Positions 1 to 12,807 of a DNA stretch of 64,000 bases are shown here, piece after piece. Within the stretch, counting starts at the first letter, position 1. Each line of letters begins with the position of its first letter. The position numbers were made by a program, and so were the translations under genes. This DNA comes from Orbilia blumenaviensis (Eukaryota; Ascomycota; Orbiliomycetes; Orbiliales; Orbiliaceae), in assembly GCA_036872755.1 (NCBI GenBank), contig JAVHNS010000001.1:434001-498000 (forward strand), in the 5' to 3' direction. A model generated the notes under the pieces. That model was not told where the DNA came from and made no database searches. It saw nothing but the letters and a program-made list of their open reading frames with translations.

Positions 1-3000
1 AACTAGCGAAGGTTCAATTGTATTGGATTTATTGATCTAGGTAGCTTTGGACACCGGATTCGCAAAATGAACGGGCCCTCCTTTCGTTGAGGTTGCGTTG
101 CAATGCAAGGATATCAAGCCTTCTTGTCATTTCAGGCTAGCTGGGGTCAGGCTGGATTTCGGCTGCTGGCGCGACCTCAACCTGCTGGACCAGACCTGGT
201 TGTTCGGTATAGCCCCACCAACCACGTTATAGTTACGGCCGTATCTACGAATCCCTTGCAGCGCTGCGGTATACGTCCCGGGTATTCTTTGCAAGGGAAG
301 GCTAGGTCATATGTGCTCACGAGGACAATATTGCAACCTAGAGCTTCCCGAATCTGACAAGAATCGACACCTAACATTTCCAGAAGGTCTTTATCTTCGA
401 TGACCCCTGCCTAGCTTACCATCCCCTCAAATACTCGCCACTATTCTTTAATAGTTTGATATGGGTCCTCGGTTCCACGAATTCCCTCGGTTTTTTGCTA
501 TGATAAGCTTAAGGTTCCAAGACACGTATTGTCGCGGCCGCCTGCTTCATCAAGGCAATTCACTCGTGCAATTGCACTTAATGTCTGAAAACCCCACGTC
601 CGCCCAATCAAGCTAAACCTATTGGCTTTTGTTGACTATCTTGCAATCTAGACTACTTATGTCGCAATGGATGTCGCATTGACTAACCACTAAGTTTAGC
701 CTCTAAGTTAGCAGCGGTATGTATGCGTAGAGAAGGTGTTTCTTCGGCCGTTTACGTTTACATGCGTAAACCCGTATTGACTGCAATAGATCCTCTTGGG
801 GTTAGGATTTGGTATTGCGATATCGGAGGGGATTATGACGGGTTCAGCTGTAACGTAGTATCTTAGAGCTCTTGCGGAAACCGCTATTTTGAATGTTCAT
901 ATTGTCGCGATACTCAAAAAGAAAGTGGTATTCTGTACCAGTCCTCGAATAAACCTGTGACCAGCCATAACTAATTCGGCGTTCGCCGAAAACTACACAA
1001 GCTTTACACCAAAATGCCACGACAAAAAGTCCGCGGATTTCATGTGCACTGGGCTTACGGCTATCATTTCGGATGCAGCCAGTATAGCGCTAACTACCTA
1101 GGTACATTCAAGGGTGTAGAAGTATAAAGCTAGCCAATATGTAATAAGTCGATTCACCAGTTATAACTGGCAGATACGTCAATAACCAGACGTATATTAC
1201 TGTAACCATACGAAAAGAGTCCCACAAGCTATTGCAGTTAAACTAATAGCTTTGGCGGGTGTATCAACCATTCGATCATTGATACCACCAATTTTGGACC
1301 CAACTGACGCACACGTATGCAAGTTAATGTATCTGTATACATACTTGTATACCAACTTTAATTTTGGGGCCTCCCAAAACTCGAGCCCCGCACTTCTGTC
1401 GGGAACATTATGCTTTGTGGATCCGTACGGCGGTTTACGAAGTAACTTTATGCATGTAGCTAAGGGTGCACAGGATATCAGAACGCACTAACCCTGCAGA
1501 ATTAATGCAAGAACTGGTATACCCATTTTGTTAGAGTTGTTGTAACGTACGACGCCCCATATCCATGCAGGATTTACGGCCGGGGTACCAAGGTACTCAC
1601 TGAGGGTATGGGCCCCACCAATTGTTCCGGAACGCGGGGCTTCCCGCCACAGGATCTTCGAACTATCTCCCGGCCGTTTTCAGAACCTGTTGGAATATTC
1701 TTGACGGAGCCCAGGAAATTCAACCTCTTGAGAATGAAAGCTTTCTAAGCGCAGTGGACCCTTGCGGGAAGAATAGACTAGACATACGCAGTGGGGCTCT
1801 TGGTTTTATCTAGGAGGAATTACTATATCCTACTCCAGCTGTTTATAGGAGGTACGGATGTACTTGGGATGCTGGTGTCAAGTAGGTATGGCAACAGAAT
1901 AGATCGATACTCTCCCGGCTAATAAACAATATCACACGAGATACTTACTGAAAGGTTATGTCAACTCTGGGAGAACGATCACACACACGTATACCGAGGA
2001 GAGAAATTTAAAGAGACCTGTCCTTGAGGCCTCCTATTGATAGATTAATTCATGAGATCCCAATGTCAGTCTCAGAGTAACAACCTATAGGCCTAGTATA
2101 CAATATTTGTGCTACAAATATTATATCATAATATTATGGTATGCCTTCCGGTATATACGCCGCAAGGTACAATTTATATTCGGAAGGGAAAGATATGGGA
2201 AAGAAACAGATAGCGGTTCTATGCTTGCTAAATGGCATGTAATACAAAAAAAATGATACCCGCTTTCCTAATTCGTCAGGTAGTGATGTCGCGCGCAGCC
2301 CTCTTTGTTGCATTTTCTTTCCTGGGGGGGTTATAACTGCTGCCTACATGAGACATCTAGATGCAATTGATAATATTGTGGAGTTACCAAGGGTCTATTT
2401 TGCAGTTTTGATCCACAAAGCCCAGACGAACAGATATTCTAGAATTTCGGTATCATACGAGAGCGGCATTTATTCCTATATGGCAGGCTTAAGGCTTAAA
2501 CATCAAGATAGACTATAGGTGCACCGGTGTACATTTATCGATCTGAAATGCACGTGGTTGGCGATCGCCGACATTAGATTATTTTGTGGCATGTCTTTCA
2601 CGCGACCGGGAAACGAAGCATTTAAGTGGATTGTGCTTCTAATCTATACACGATAGCTCCTGATACATAGCATCTTGCCACGTTTCTACTAATGCACTAC
2701 AAGCACTAGCCCTTCAAGATACCTAGGATTGAAATTTGCCAATATACTCCCTAGATCACAACAGAAGATACTGGAGAGAACTATGAGGATCTCCGCTGGT
2801 CGGTGATCGTCGAATTTACCTCCTTGCCTTGTACTACTGTTTAGATTGGTTCGGACGCCGCGGAATATTTTACTTCTTGATTTCGTCAAATCTCATTTAG
2901 TCCTTTTTGAGAACACTGATATCCTCACTTCTCCCTAAAATATTCAAATATGTTAGCACCGTCACTTTAGCCTCAGAAAAGAGTTTCATTCAAGTATTTC

Positions 3001-5112
3001 TATAGGGTCGTGCGCTCAGTTACATGTATACAGTTGAAACCCGAATAAAGGGGTCCCAAGATTTGCAAACTCAACTTACTAGTATACTGCCTTACAGACA
3101 CAGACAACCACCTCGCGATCGATCGTGGAATTAACCTCCAGATCAAACTTTAGCGCAAGGGCCCGACGGGTGCAACCTCAATTAGTTAAGATAAAGCTTA
3201 CCGTTCTTTCATATTAATCGCGATAGGTATTGTATATTTGAAATCAATCGTGTTACCCTGTCTGAAACAGTTTCACTGATCGATCGATCATACGATTTTA
3301 GATGCTGTGGTTGATGGATGATGCATTTGTGGTATACCGTGCTTAATATCGATAATGTGGCGTAATATTGAATCTGGGAATTTCTAGCTGCCTATTCAGA
3401 TTTCAATAGGAACCCCAAAACGATAGGCTTGGAAGGTAGTTCTAATGGCGTGATGTGGGCCTTTGCCATGTCCGCATGCGCGCACAACTGGGACCTAAGC
3501 TAGCTAAAGTTTTCTCTAGAATATCACCGGTGCACCGGCCAGGGTAGGGATACTTCTATAACCCGGTGTCTACGCATCGAGATATCAAGCTAAATGACGG
3601 GAAGTTCACCGAGTTAGCCTGGGTATCGAGTGGGTCCACTGGCATCTAGATCCTGGAAAATAGTTGTGTAGATCGAGTGCCTGCATATTGAAGAATGAGA
3701 AGACACAATAGCCGCAACTTCACTTGCCAGAATCTAACTAGCCCTTCGCCACCCTTCTAAGGTCGCGAACATGGTACTCTTCGAGCAGGTGCTATCAGCA
3801 GATCAAGAGGGGATATTCGAACGCCAGGATGCCAACCTTAAGTTCAGATATATACTCGAATAATGAGGATTTAAGCCCCACATATGCACAGTCTGGGGGT
3901 TTTTCGCATTTTCCCAAACCCCTTAGCTAAAATATCTTAATAACTGATCTTGACAACGAGACCATTCTTGACATGTGCTCTCGTCTATATGCTAACGCTA
4001 TTTTATATTAGAAAAAAGATAGAATTTTCAGATTGCCTTGTATATATATGCTGCGAACTAAAAATTAGTCTCACAGTATAGTATATATAAGTACGCTATA
4101 CCTCGAAGTTTAGCTCTCGGGGTCTACCCAAGATCATAGAAGGTGCAATATCTGCTCGAGCGCAACTCTCACTCCAACACTAGTTAAGGTAAATTCCACA
4201 ACAAACGTAGATGTTGAAAATGGTGTTGTGGGAGACTAACTTTGGTCAAACCCATACCTCTTGAGCTCTTCACTGAGCTCTTCAACAAAGCGCATGCACG
4301 AAGCGCATACAATCTGACCTATAGGTCGCAATCAGCAAGGTTTCGGCCATATAGGATATGATATCGAACCGTAATCTATGAATCTATACTTCAATAAAAC
4401 GTCGGATCGGTGGCTCGATAAATGTATATCGATATCGCGTGAACATGACGAAGCCAGTGACAGCTTGAGCTGGTCACTAAAGGAGGGTCCGAGCACATCT
4501 GGAAACCCTCTGGTTAAAATGGCTAGTTAGCGCCCTTCATGCTTCTTCAGCAGATTACTAACGCAGGCCGTTTGTGCTGCTTATCCCGTTTTTACATAAT
4601 CCACCTTACTACATCGAGTTAGCCCCAGTCGACAGCCCAAGCCAAATCCTTCGGACGAGAAATCCCTTCCACAATCCAAGCTGATTACATGATCCGCTAG
4701 TTACACATCGTGAATAAGCTTTTCTGCAGACAGGAGAGCGCATCATGCATCCCAATATTGTAATCAACTCCAATGCATTACAGGATACGAATTTTACCTT
4801 AAGCTTAATAATTTACTTAATGGTTGAAGTATTGCTGAAAGCAATGCGAGATTAATATTTAAATCGTTCTTATTGCCATCGAATCCAAAAAGTCCTATCA
4901 CTATCAGCAGCATTAGCAGCAGAAACCACCCCATTCGCCTTACCCTTCAATTCAGCCACGACCCTCAAGGCTTTTAACCACCTTCCAAACCCTCCAATTC
5001 ATTCCTAGCTTTCTTAACAAGCAAGTTTAGTCTTTAACTGCCATTTCATAAATACCACATAAACAACACTATTTTAAACCCCAATCCTACAAGTTCCTTG
5101 ACCTGAAATCCA
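1..5112. other. Gene-poor spacer, no credible gene
   Basis: All six frames are broken by frequent stops, no frame opens for more than about 80 codons, and no known domain, splice-linked exon series, tRNA or rRNA is recognisable. The stretch is rich in GATC/ATCG palindromes and holds one full copy of the palindrome TACCTAGGTA at 1095-1104 and a small pair of direct repeats at 4263-4308 (GAGCTCTTCA twice, then AAGCGCAT twice). It may be an old, decayed mobile-element region, but nothing transposase- or polymerase-like survives that I can read. Confidence 0.5.
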
Positions 5113-5822
5113 ATGGCGCTCGGAAAATCTTCCACTAAGTCAATTGCTGTTATCATCAGCTCAATTCGCCCTGGCCGAAACGGTCCTAAGATGGCCAACT
5201 TCGTCATTGACACCATAAGAAAGAATCTTCCTGAAAGCGTTTCCCTCAAGATAATTGATCTCGCTGAATGGAAACTCCCAACATTTGAACAATCCGAAAT
5301 TCCGTTTACTATCCAGAGTCCTGAGCTTTATTCCAATGAGCTCGCTACTAGATGGAGTCGTGAAATTTCTAGCCACGATGGATATATTTTTCTAGTTCCA
5401 GGTTAGTTTTCCTATACATTGGCGTTGCGTCCTAAGTTTTTGAAGAAAGTGCCTAACACAGCAATTTTTGAATAGAATACAATGGCTCTTACGCTGGCTC
5501 TCTGAAGAGCGCCTTCGATTATCTCTACAATGAGTGGTCTGGCAAGGCAGCCATGATTGTTAGCTACGGTGCCCGCCCCGCTGAAATGCTGAATGGCGGC
5601 AAGCACTTCACCGATATCCTCAGCCAGCTGCAGATGAAACTCCCTAGTGTCCTTCCAAAGATCAGCATTGCTACTATGGATCGGGAAAAGACAGCAGCCG
5701 GTGAAGAACTGGTCTTCTACGAAAAGGTGGTTGAGAACCAAGTCAGATCTGACATCTCTACTGCTTGGGAAGGTGTTTTGAAGACTTTGCAGGTTTCGGG
5801 TGTTTCGCCAGCCAGTGCCTAA
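5113..5822 (+). CDS. NAD(P)H-dependent FMN reductase-like flavoprotein
   Basis: Two exons, 5113-5401 and 5476-5822, are joined over a 74-base intron (GTTAGT to ATAG, branch-like CCTAAC at about 5452). They encode 211 residues, normal for the NADPH-dependent FMN reductase (flavodoxin-fold) family. The N-terminal phosphate-binding loop SSIRPGRNG follows the first beta strand (IAVII). The join restores the second hallmark, VPEYNGSYAGSLKSAFDYL, and the flavin-contact strand AAMIVSYGARP follows it. Members reduce FMN or quinone- or azo-type acceptors with NAD(P)H in the cytosol; the acceptor here cannot be told. The ATG at 5113 is the first in frame. The gene stands alone between a long empty region and a tRNA gene. 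The family is secure, the substrate unknown. Confidence 0.9.
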
Positions 5823-6180
5823 ATAGAGTTCCAACCGAGAAAATAATTCGCTTTATTGCTTACCACAAATCACGGTTAGATTTTGCAGGTGTTTACTTTT
5901 AGCATAGCCATGGCGTTGGAATTTTGTTTTATTTACGCTTGGGAAGAATCCTATATTTTTGAGCATTTGCATGTATGATAGATTTTTATTTGATTATCGA
6001 TACTGCTATCAATTTATAAAGTCCAGAAAAAACTACCTGGGTTTACCACATCGTGTGCCCCATAAACATCATTCCGGGAAAATGTATTATTCAGCAAATG
6101 CAGCCCGTTATTATACCCTTCCAATACCTGGGTCACAATACAAAAACGAGGGTTCAATTACGAGATGAAGGAAAAGTGAC
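5823..6180. other. 3' flank of the reductase, no gene
   Basis: AT-rich spacer between the reductase stop and the tRNA terminator. It presumably holds the polyadenylation region. I see no coding signal. Confidence 0.5.
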
Positions 6181-6187
6181 AAAAAAA
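6181..6187 (-). terminator. RNA polymerase III terminator of tRNA-Cys
   Basis: A run of seven A on the plus strand reads as seven T on the minus strand, starting 14 bases after the 3' end of the tRNA. This is the usual Pol III stop signal. Confidence 0.75.
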
Positions 6188-6200
6188 GAAAGCGAGATGA

Positions 6201-6285
6201 AGTCGACGACCTGGATCGAACAGGTGACCTTAGGATATTCGTGCGGAACTGCAATCCTCTGCTCGTACCACTGAGCTACGCCGAC
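6201..6285 (-). tRNA. tRNA-Cys (GCA) with a short intron
   Basis: Read on the minus strand, the acceptor arm GTCGGCG pairs with CGTCGAC (one G-T wobble), and the discriminator base is T. The A box (TAGCTCAGTGGTACGAGCA) and the T arm with its TTCGATC loop (ACCTG/CAGGT stem) are intact. The anticodon loop TTGCA is followed by an insert of about 13 bases just 3' of the anticodon, the standard position for a nuclear tRNA intron, and then ATCCT completes the anticodon stem. Total length is 85 bases, about 72 after splicing. The GCA anticodon gives cysteine. Confidence 0.93.
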
Positions 6286-7800
6286 TTGTTCTGGCGGGGA
6301 AATGGCCGTCCCAGGACCACTCTTAGCACACAATAAGCCCAGGAAACCGGTACCCGAGCGTGGTGTGTTGACTCAGAAGAAAAAAACCCTAGCCAAAAGC
6401 TTCAACCTGGCCTCGTTGCTTCAACCCGACAGTCCCTGAATGGTCACCAATGATCATACCCAATCAACGGGAGCTTACCGGGACCAGCCATAGCTCACTG
6501 AGAACTATCTTGGATAGTAAGAAGTGGCTGCGCCCTTTACAACCATCTTCCGTTTTGTGGCACAATCGATAACTGAAGGCCTGGCCTGATAGCGGAGGAA
6601 TTAAATTTATATCAAGATGGAAGCTGTTTGGAATAATAATCTATTTAGATGGCACGTATACTAGGCAGCAGTAAGAAACCCATTTACAGAGTCGACATCC
6701 AAGGGCTTCGGTGAAATGACGACACTTCTTGACAAATTATTCCTTATGTATAGTTACCGATAGTCTACTCGCTTCTTCGTAAAGCAATATAATACGCACG
6801 GTTTCGCTAGGGAGCCGGAAGGCCTTAATCTAAGCTATATTCTTCCAGCAATAACCTAAAGTTTACTCGAGCTGAGTCTTCGCTGAGCCTCGATCAACCT
6901 CTATTTTCTTTCCTCCATCCTATTTTTCGATCTTTTTTTTTTTTTTTTAAGCCCTTTTCTACCCTCGACCTACACTGCCTAGACCCTTTCCTTTTTCTTT
7001 TTTTCTCCCTTTCACTGATGCCTAGTAAGGGGGTACCTCAGACTTAGAGGGTTGAAGATTGGAAGCATGAGTCGTCACAGATATGCTTCACATGCAGGAA
7101 CCCGGCAAGCGCTTAGCTTCGGGTCATGAAGTTGGCACACTTACACGCGCGCAACACAATTTTTTCTTCGACTCTACACCTGCCGCCTCATGTGCGCATG
7201 ACAAGCTGTAATTGCACAAAAACTGGGAATGTGGAGCTATTCAAGGTAGATTATAGAAAGGACAGTATGTTGTTATGACGTGGTTTCGCTAACACTATGC
7301 TATGCTATAGTACTTTTACATTCCAATAACCCAAACTTCCAGTGCAGTCCGATAGATCAAGTAGATATCCAGTTTCGTAACCAAACTTTCTCGACCTCGT
7401 AACGAACAACACCGCCAGCAGATGTACCCATAATTAACCTGAAAGTTCCCATCCAAACACAAAGCTGAGCCAAAAAAAAAAATAAAAAATAAAAATAAAC
7501 ATATATAAGTCAACAGCATAACAGATTTTTAGGTAAAAGACAAACATATAATAAAAAATGCACGGAAAATATAAAGGCCGTGAGGGCATCAAGAGAAGCG
7601 AAGAGGAAATTTGATAAAACAAACTGGAAAAGTAGAAGAAAGAGAAGAAAGAAAGAAAGAAAAAGAGGCTGCTAAAATTCAAGAAGTGTGTCAAAGTCCC
7701 CCAAAAGAACACCTAAAAATCAGATACACCATCCCGCAGCCCTATAGAATCAAAGGGTAGAAGATAACACTAAATAGGAATAACAAAGAGAGAATCAACA
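6286..7800. other. Spacer with pyrimidine tracts, no gene
   Basis: No supportable coding region. A poly-T run (about 6934-6951) sits in a C/T-rich stretch, and A/G-rich simple sequence at about 7630-7670 lies beyond the 3' end of the minus-strand gene that ends at 7801. Confidence 0.5.
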
Positions 7801-8502
7801 TTAAAATTGAGAGACAAAGTCATCAGACGGACACCATGCGCCGATGTACGCTAGCTGTGGGTGCTTCGTTTGCGGTTTTCCAGGATGGAGAGTAGTCTCG
7901 GTATCGTACTCGTAAATGTCAACCCCAGAATCCCTGCTCGATGTGACAGGGGCCAAATCGGAATCCTCAATATAGTCCAGGTATCCCTTGGGAAAGCTGT
8001 GTATAGAGGTAACGAGTGGCCATGATCTCTTTTGCTGGACCGGGGTATGAGGTGCGAATAGTGGATGATAGTAGTCATGATCGTTATTGATTAACTCCTT
8101 CACCTTCTTTATTCGTTCAGAGTTTAGTGGAGTGCCAGAAGGTGTGCTTGCAAGAGGTAGGTTGGTGGTGGAGGCGCTAGAGGCGCGGGACTGGCAACGT
8201 CGCTTGGGTAACTTGGTTGTCGTCGCATGCGCACCATGACTACTTGTGAGCATGTTTGGCGGCGTTGAGCTCGAACTGCTTCCTGACCGCTTGCGGCCAG
8301 TTATAGAGCCAAAGAGTTTATTATTATTCTGTGAAAACTGGCAATCAAGTGAGCAAGAGCTGGTTCTGCTGGTAGATGGCTGCAGCTGTCTGTCGCTGCT
8401 TTGAGTGTGCACTTCTATTTTCTCGTTTCCGCCAATACAAGACCAGCTTTCGATGTCGGCCAGTGCGAATTGGCCTGGAAGGCAATTGCTTGAGTCTTGC
8501 AT
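7801..8502 (-). CDS. Hypothetical serine-rich disordered protein
   Basis: A single uninterrupted frame encodes 233 residues from the ATG at 8502 (context ACCATGC); an upstream in-frame TTG at 8517 is not a likely eukaryotic start. I do not recognise the family. The protein is low in complexity, with a serine cluster (GRKRSGSSSSSTPP), a basic stretch (LPKRRCQSR) that could act in nuclear import, and a proline-containing C-terminal half with an aromatic patch (HDYYHPLF) and an acidic DYIEDSD stretch. There is no signal peptide or membrane segment. The A/G-rich 3' flank and isolated position give no functional clue. It is probably a real, lineage-specific, disordered nuclear or cytosolic protein. 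Confidence 0.6.
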   Translation of the reverse strand: MQDSSNCLPGQFALADIESWSCIGGNEKIEVHTQSSDRQLQPSTSRTSSCSLDCQFSQNNNKLFGSITGRKRSGSSSSSTPPNMLTSSHGAHATTTKLPKRRCQSRASSASTTNLPLASTPSGTPLNSERIKKVKELINNDHDYYHPLFAPHTPVQQKRSWPLVTSIHSFPKGYLDYIEDSDLAPVTSSRDSGVDIYEYDTETTLHPGKPQTKHPQLAYIGAWCPSDDFVSQF

Positions 8503-11499
8503 GGTGAGAAAAAACAATATTGACGGTGGATCGATCGGTTACTTTTTGCTGCTATAGTACTTTCGAGGCTTCGGGCTTCCCGAGATGAAGCTGAAGCTGA
8601 AGCACTAAAAATGCTAAAATGAGGATTTTAACTATAGTATGGAGGGTAGTTGCAATTGAGGTGGAGCTAGCTCTGGCTAACTAGCTAGACTAAGAAAATT
8701 CCTAACTCAAAATTTTTTGGCTTGAACTGCTCATTTATATTTTAGGTTGTTGAAGAATGGGGGAGGGGCTAAGGTAAGTACCTTATATAGGTGTGTTATA
8801 AAGTAATCATTTCATGGAGCTTTGGATTTTCTGCACTGTCCAGCAGGCCAGTCGCCAGTTTTGCCAGCTTGAGGGTGGCCTCCATTCTGTCCCGAATTAC
8901 CTTTTCGGGGAGTTTTTTTCCTTCGCGTTGTTGGCTGGTGTGACATTTCTTTGCCGTTGCGTGTGCTCACATGGAGGACCTTTCTAATGTCTGTAATGTG
9001 GAGCCGCGCCAAGGTAAAAGTTCAGTGTTTGCTCCCCTTGCTCTTTGGTCGCTTCGATGGAAGTCGATTTTCCTCTTCAGGCTAGATGGACGGGGGATGA
9101 TCTAAGCCCACCAAGCCCAATGCTCCAGCAAGGGCTGGTTTCCTAGATCGGACATTCGACTTTCCCAGCACCCATTTAGGATTGACAATTAATAGAGTAG
9201 TCAACCATCTTCGCCTCGCGCCAGCATGAGATCAGGGTTCGCAAAGGATTATGCCGTTGCACACTGGTAACTAAGTACTTATTATTATGTAGAAAAAACA
9301 AAGGCCTCCTTCCATGGGACATCGCGACGATACTTCGATGGATCTTGGCGACATGGGCTTCAGCAGCGCTCGTTATACCAGCCGAAATTTTTGGCGCCCT
9401 TTTTGTTCATTGAAAAAAAGTACAATATCCATCTTCGGCCCCTCCACTATGTAGCCTGAAATAAACTTGGGGTTGGATCAACTCACCCCAAGAAGCTTCA
9501 GTGAAAGAAAAAGGTGTGAAGGATCATTCGGGCAGAATATTGATCCCGGGGATCGATACCCTGGAAACTGCTCCGGAATTTTTTTGGGGAGAATTGTATA
9601 GTCCTCGGGTAGTAATGATGTATATTACGCAAGCTTTCAAGATTCCCAATATCCGGCTCGGATCCAGCGAGTGGTGGCACTGCACCGGGGTTTTGGGATG
9701 CTTGCTGCAGTTGTTTGTCTCCCGATAAAGCGTTTCGCGATTTTTGCAAGGGAGCAGAGACTAAGTACCAAGTACTTCCACCTTGAGTTACATAACAGCT
9801 CACGTATGCTCGGGTCTTTTCTTGTAATTATGTGTATAGTACATGCCCACATGTAGTCGCTAGCAACAGACACATGCCAAGAGTGAACTTTTTAGGGTTT
9901 GGCAGAACAATAGCTCCAAAGAGCAGACTCGACTTCTACCCGAGGATCAACAAAAAGTAATAGCAGTATTGTAGAACTGCATGCCAAGCACAAAAGCATA
10001 TTTGCTTCTGCAGATCTGCGGAGGTGCGATGATAGGAAGAAAAAACCCCACCAGTGCATCTTGACTACTGGTGGGGACCGTCACCGTATATTTGGATGGT
10101 GGGGTGGGGTGGGGTGTAGAACATGTCAGGAGAGGGCTAGCCATTTTCGATTTCTGACTACCAGACAGCTGACAGGCGTACCGCTTCGAGGGAGATGGAG
10201 GACTATGCAAATGAGGACTCTAACTAGTCGCCGTCGCCTCGTAAACTTTTTGTTTAGCCGTCAGAACCTGTAGCTGCTCAAGAAAAAAAAAGAAAAAACC
10301 CTTTCTGAAATATAGGTAAAGGTACTTACATTAGGGATGGGAAAAGATCTCTGAGGAAATCCGGTTTGCCAAAAAAAAACTTCATAGGCCGTTGTCAATC
10401 TGAATGCAAATGCATACATCTGTACCTTAAGCTATCCAGTTCTAGCGTTTGCCCCTCATGACCTCAAGTCTAGGCGGGCATTTGTGAGCAGGTAGCTACG
10501 TAGGTTCTTTCCCATCACGAATTTGAGGCTACGGAGAAATGTGTTGTTTGGAAGCTCGCAGGGCAGGCTAACTGACCCATAGCTGTTACGTGGTACCCGG
10601 GCCACTTCGTGGAGGCTAGCGTACGAGACCATACATATCTGGGTATTTAGGCGTGCACCTAGGCATGTACTTACTTGCCTAGGTACCTCTTATGTGCGTA
10701 TGTATTCTGGGTACAGCTAGAAGACAGCTTTTCTAGGCTTAGTAAGCTATGGTTCCAAATCATATTACGTTCATAGTGCCGGAAGATCCCCTTGGCTAAG
10801 CTAAATATACCGGCATACCGTTAAACCCATTTTTCTGAGAGAAGACATATGTCCGTTATCGTGGAATTTAGCCAATATTCTGTAGCCTATCTCTGTAGCT
10901 GAGCTTAACTTAAATATCTTAAGCTTCCGTACTATCACAGTATATATGATATTACACTATAAATTCGACTTTTAGTTACTTTCCGGGGAATAGGTTATAG
11001 GTGTCCCGATATTTGATCTTACAAGTATAATTGTGCGCCAGTACTGCGGTTTATCAATTGACTGACTGCTACTTGGGTTCCTTTTTTGAAGATCTTGATC
11101 AATTGATCGTGTGGCCTACTTGCAACTCGGCCGGGGCTTACGGTTGAAGTCTACGAATATTAGTAAAATTTTAGAGGGCGCTATAAGGTACTAGGTATAA
11201 CGTTAGTCCCTCGTTAAGCATGATTTAATCTCGGTCTATAAGAGAGTTCAAATTCACGTTCCTATACATGCGCAAGGATGTACTTAGTAATATTGGACAA
11301 TCAAGCCCGTAATCGATGAACCACTAGTGCACGGGGTGTACTATGCACTCTCTTTGCCAGCCTCGCTAACAGTTGACATGCCCGCATGCCCAACGGCAGC
11401 TTGGTCAGTTTGGTCGTTAACCAAATTTATAGAAATAGAACCACAACTACAACTATAACTACAGCCGCTAAATCCAAAAAAAAAAACTGTAGCGACATT
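8503..11499. other. Long spacer, no credible gene
   Basis: Short frames occur (for example 8812-9012 and 9498-9803) but all are low in coding character, lack splice partners and match no family I know. 8503-8800 is presumably the promoter of the minus-strand gene. The part from about 10.4 to 11.35 kb is stop-rich and resembles the decayed sequence at 1-5 kb. Confidence 0.45.
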
Positions 11500-12807
11500 T
11501 TAAAATGGAATCTTTTTGGTAAACTTGCTCCACCAGCCATCCCCAGCTTCGCCATCCTCTCCTCGGAGCGTCCTTTCTGCACGTCCACTCTGCATTTCCC
11601 CTAGCCTTTTCTGTCTGCATTCCCGACAATTTGTAAATATGCCTTTGTATACTTTTTCCGGTTCTTCGCAGGAGCAAGGCATAGGGTCTAGAATCTCATG
11701 TTTGCAATTCACGTCCACATGTCTATGTTTGTGCATAGGAGGTCTGTCCCATGGTAGGTGTGTTGGGGTTTTTCTCTTTAGGGGTGGGGATTTAGCTCCT
11801 CTCAGACTAGAGTCCGGATCAGGGCTCGGGACCCGCTCGGAACAGGGATCTTGCATTGGCGAATGCTGGCTGCGGGGGTGCTTATCCATGGAGCTTTTGT
11901 ACTTGTAGGGTTTAGGTCTCTCCATGGCAAGATCTGCCATTTGCTCTTCCCATTCAGTACGGCGGGGTAGACAGTCGACTCTCCATTCATGACGAGCTTC
12001 AGCGATAGGTGTCTCATCCTCTTGTTTGAAAATCATTACTGAATCTTTGGCAGAGAATGAAACACGCCGACGAGACCCTGTTAATCGTTTTGGAGAAGAA
12101 CTAGAGGCTCTTAGAATAGGTTGTAACGGTCGTGTGCTAGCTGGTCTTGCGGCGTCAATAAAGGGATCGGAAGTCGATGTCAGGACAGCCTCTGTAGAAT
12201 TACTGGTACTAGACATGGATTGTTGAGCCTTGGTACTTTCTAAACCATGCACACCAGGTTGTGTGGTTGGGTTCACGCGCCTGCGCGTTTGCGATTTCTC
12301 TGCCATTGTACTGTCTGCCTCAAGTAGAGAAGAATATTTGCGATCTGACCGGTGTCTTCTTGTGACGGCTTTATCGCTAGGACCTTGTGCCTCTTTGTGT
12401 TTATCCGCCGTATACGTAGTTGGGTTTGATTCTGGCGCTCCCCAATACCGAGACTGCTGGCCGGAAATAATAAGATCAAGGCCTGCCTGGGTCCAGGCTG
12501 GTTCCGTAGTATATTCATAACCGGTAGGTGATGGCTTCCGCGGCGGTTTATTCTTGCCGCCGGTTTTATGGTGGCTCCCCAAAATTGGTAAGCCCTTAGA
12601 CTGTTTTTTAGGCATTGTTTTAATATTGTTGGTAAAGAGGAGGCTTTGGAGTTCAGATGCTAGGCACTGCTCACAAGGCTCGGATCTAGGATTATTTTTT
12701 GGTAAAGACCGGGGTGAAGGTTTTGGTGACTGGTAACTTTCGAAAGAGCAAAGGTGGGCGAAGAGTTCTTGCTCTGGGCGAGCGAATGGCATTAGCGTTG
12801 TTGCCAT
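11500..12807 (-). CDS. Hypothetical disordered protein with RVxF-type motif
   Basis: An uninterrupted 435-residue frame starts at the ATG at 12807. I recognise no family. The chain is mostly polar and basic, rich in Ser, Pro, Lys and Arg, with no signal peptide or membrane span. Two patches stand out. One is GSRRRVSFSAKDSVMIF at about residues 244-260, which contains R-V-S-F, a good match to the RVxF docking motif for protein phosphatase 1. The other is a cysteine-bearing C-terminal region (CKHEILDPMPCSCEEP, then NCRECRQKR) that could bind a metal or a partner. The C-terminus is aromatic and basic (GWWSKFTKKIPF). A role as a phosphatase-targeting or scaffold protein is inference from the one short motif. 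Confidence 0.65.
   Translation of the reverse strand: MATTLMPFARPEQELFAHLCSFESYQSPKPSPRSLPKNNPRSEPCEQCLASELQSLLFTNNIKTMPKKQSKGLPILGSHHKTGGKNKPPRKPSPTGYEYTTEPAWTQAGLDLIISGQQSRYWGAPESNPTTYTADKHKEAQGPSDKAVTRRHRSDRKYSSLLEADSTMAEKSQTRRRVNPTTQPGVHGLESTKAQQSMSSTSNSTEAVLTSTSDPFIDAARPASTRPLQPILRASSSSPKRLTGSRRRVSFSAKDSVMIFKQEDETPIAEARHEWRVDCLPRRTEWEEQMADLAMERPKPYKYKSSMDKHPRSQHSPMQDPCSERVPSPDPDSSLRGAKSPPLKRKTPTHLPWDRPPMHKHRHVDVNCKHEILDPMPCSCEEPEKVYKGIFTNCRECRQKRLGEMQSGRAERTLRGEDGEAGDGWWSKFTKKIPF

Noticed and set aside
8812..9012. 66-codon minus-strand frame
   Set aside because: Short, basic, chance-level; no support.
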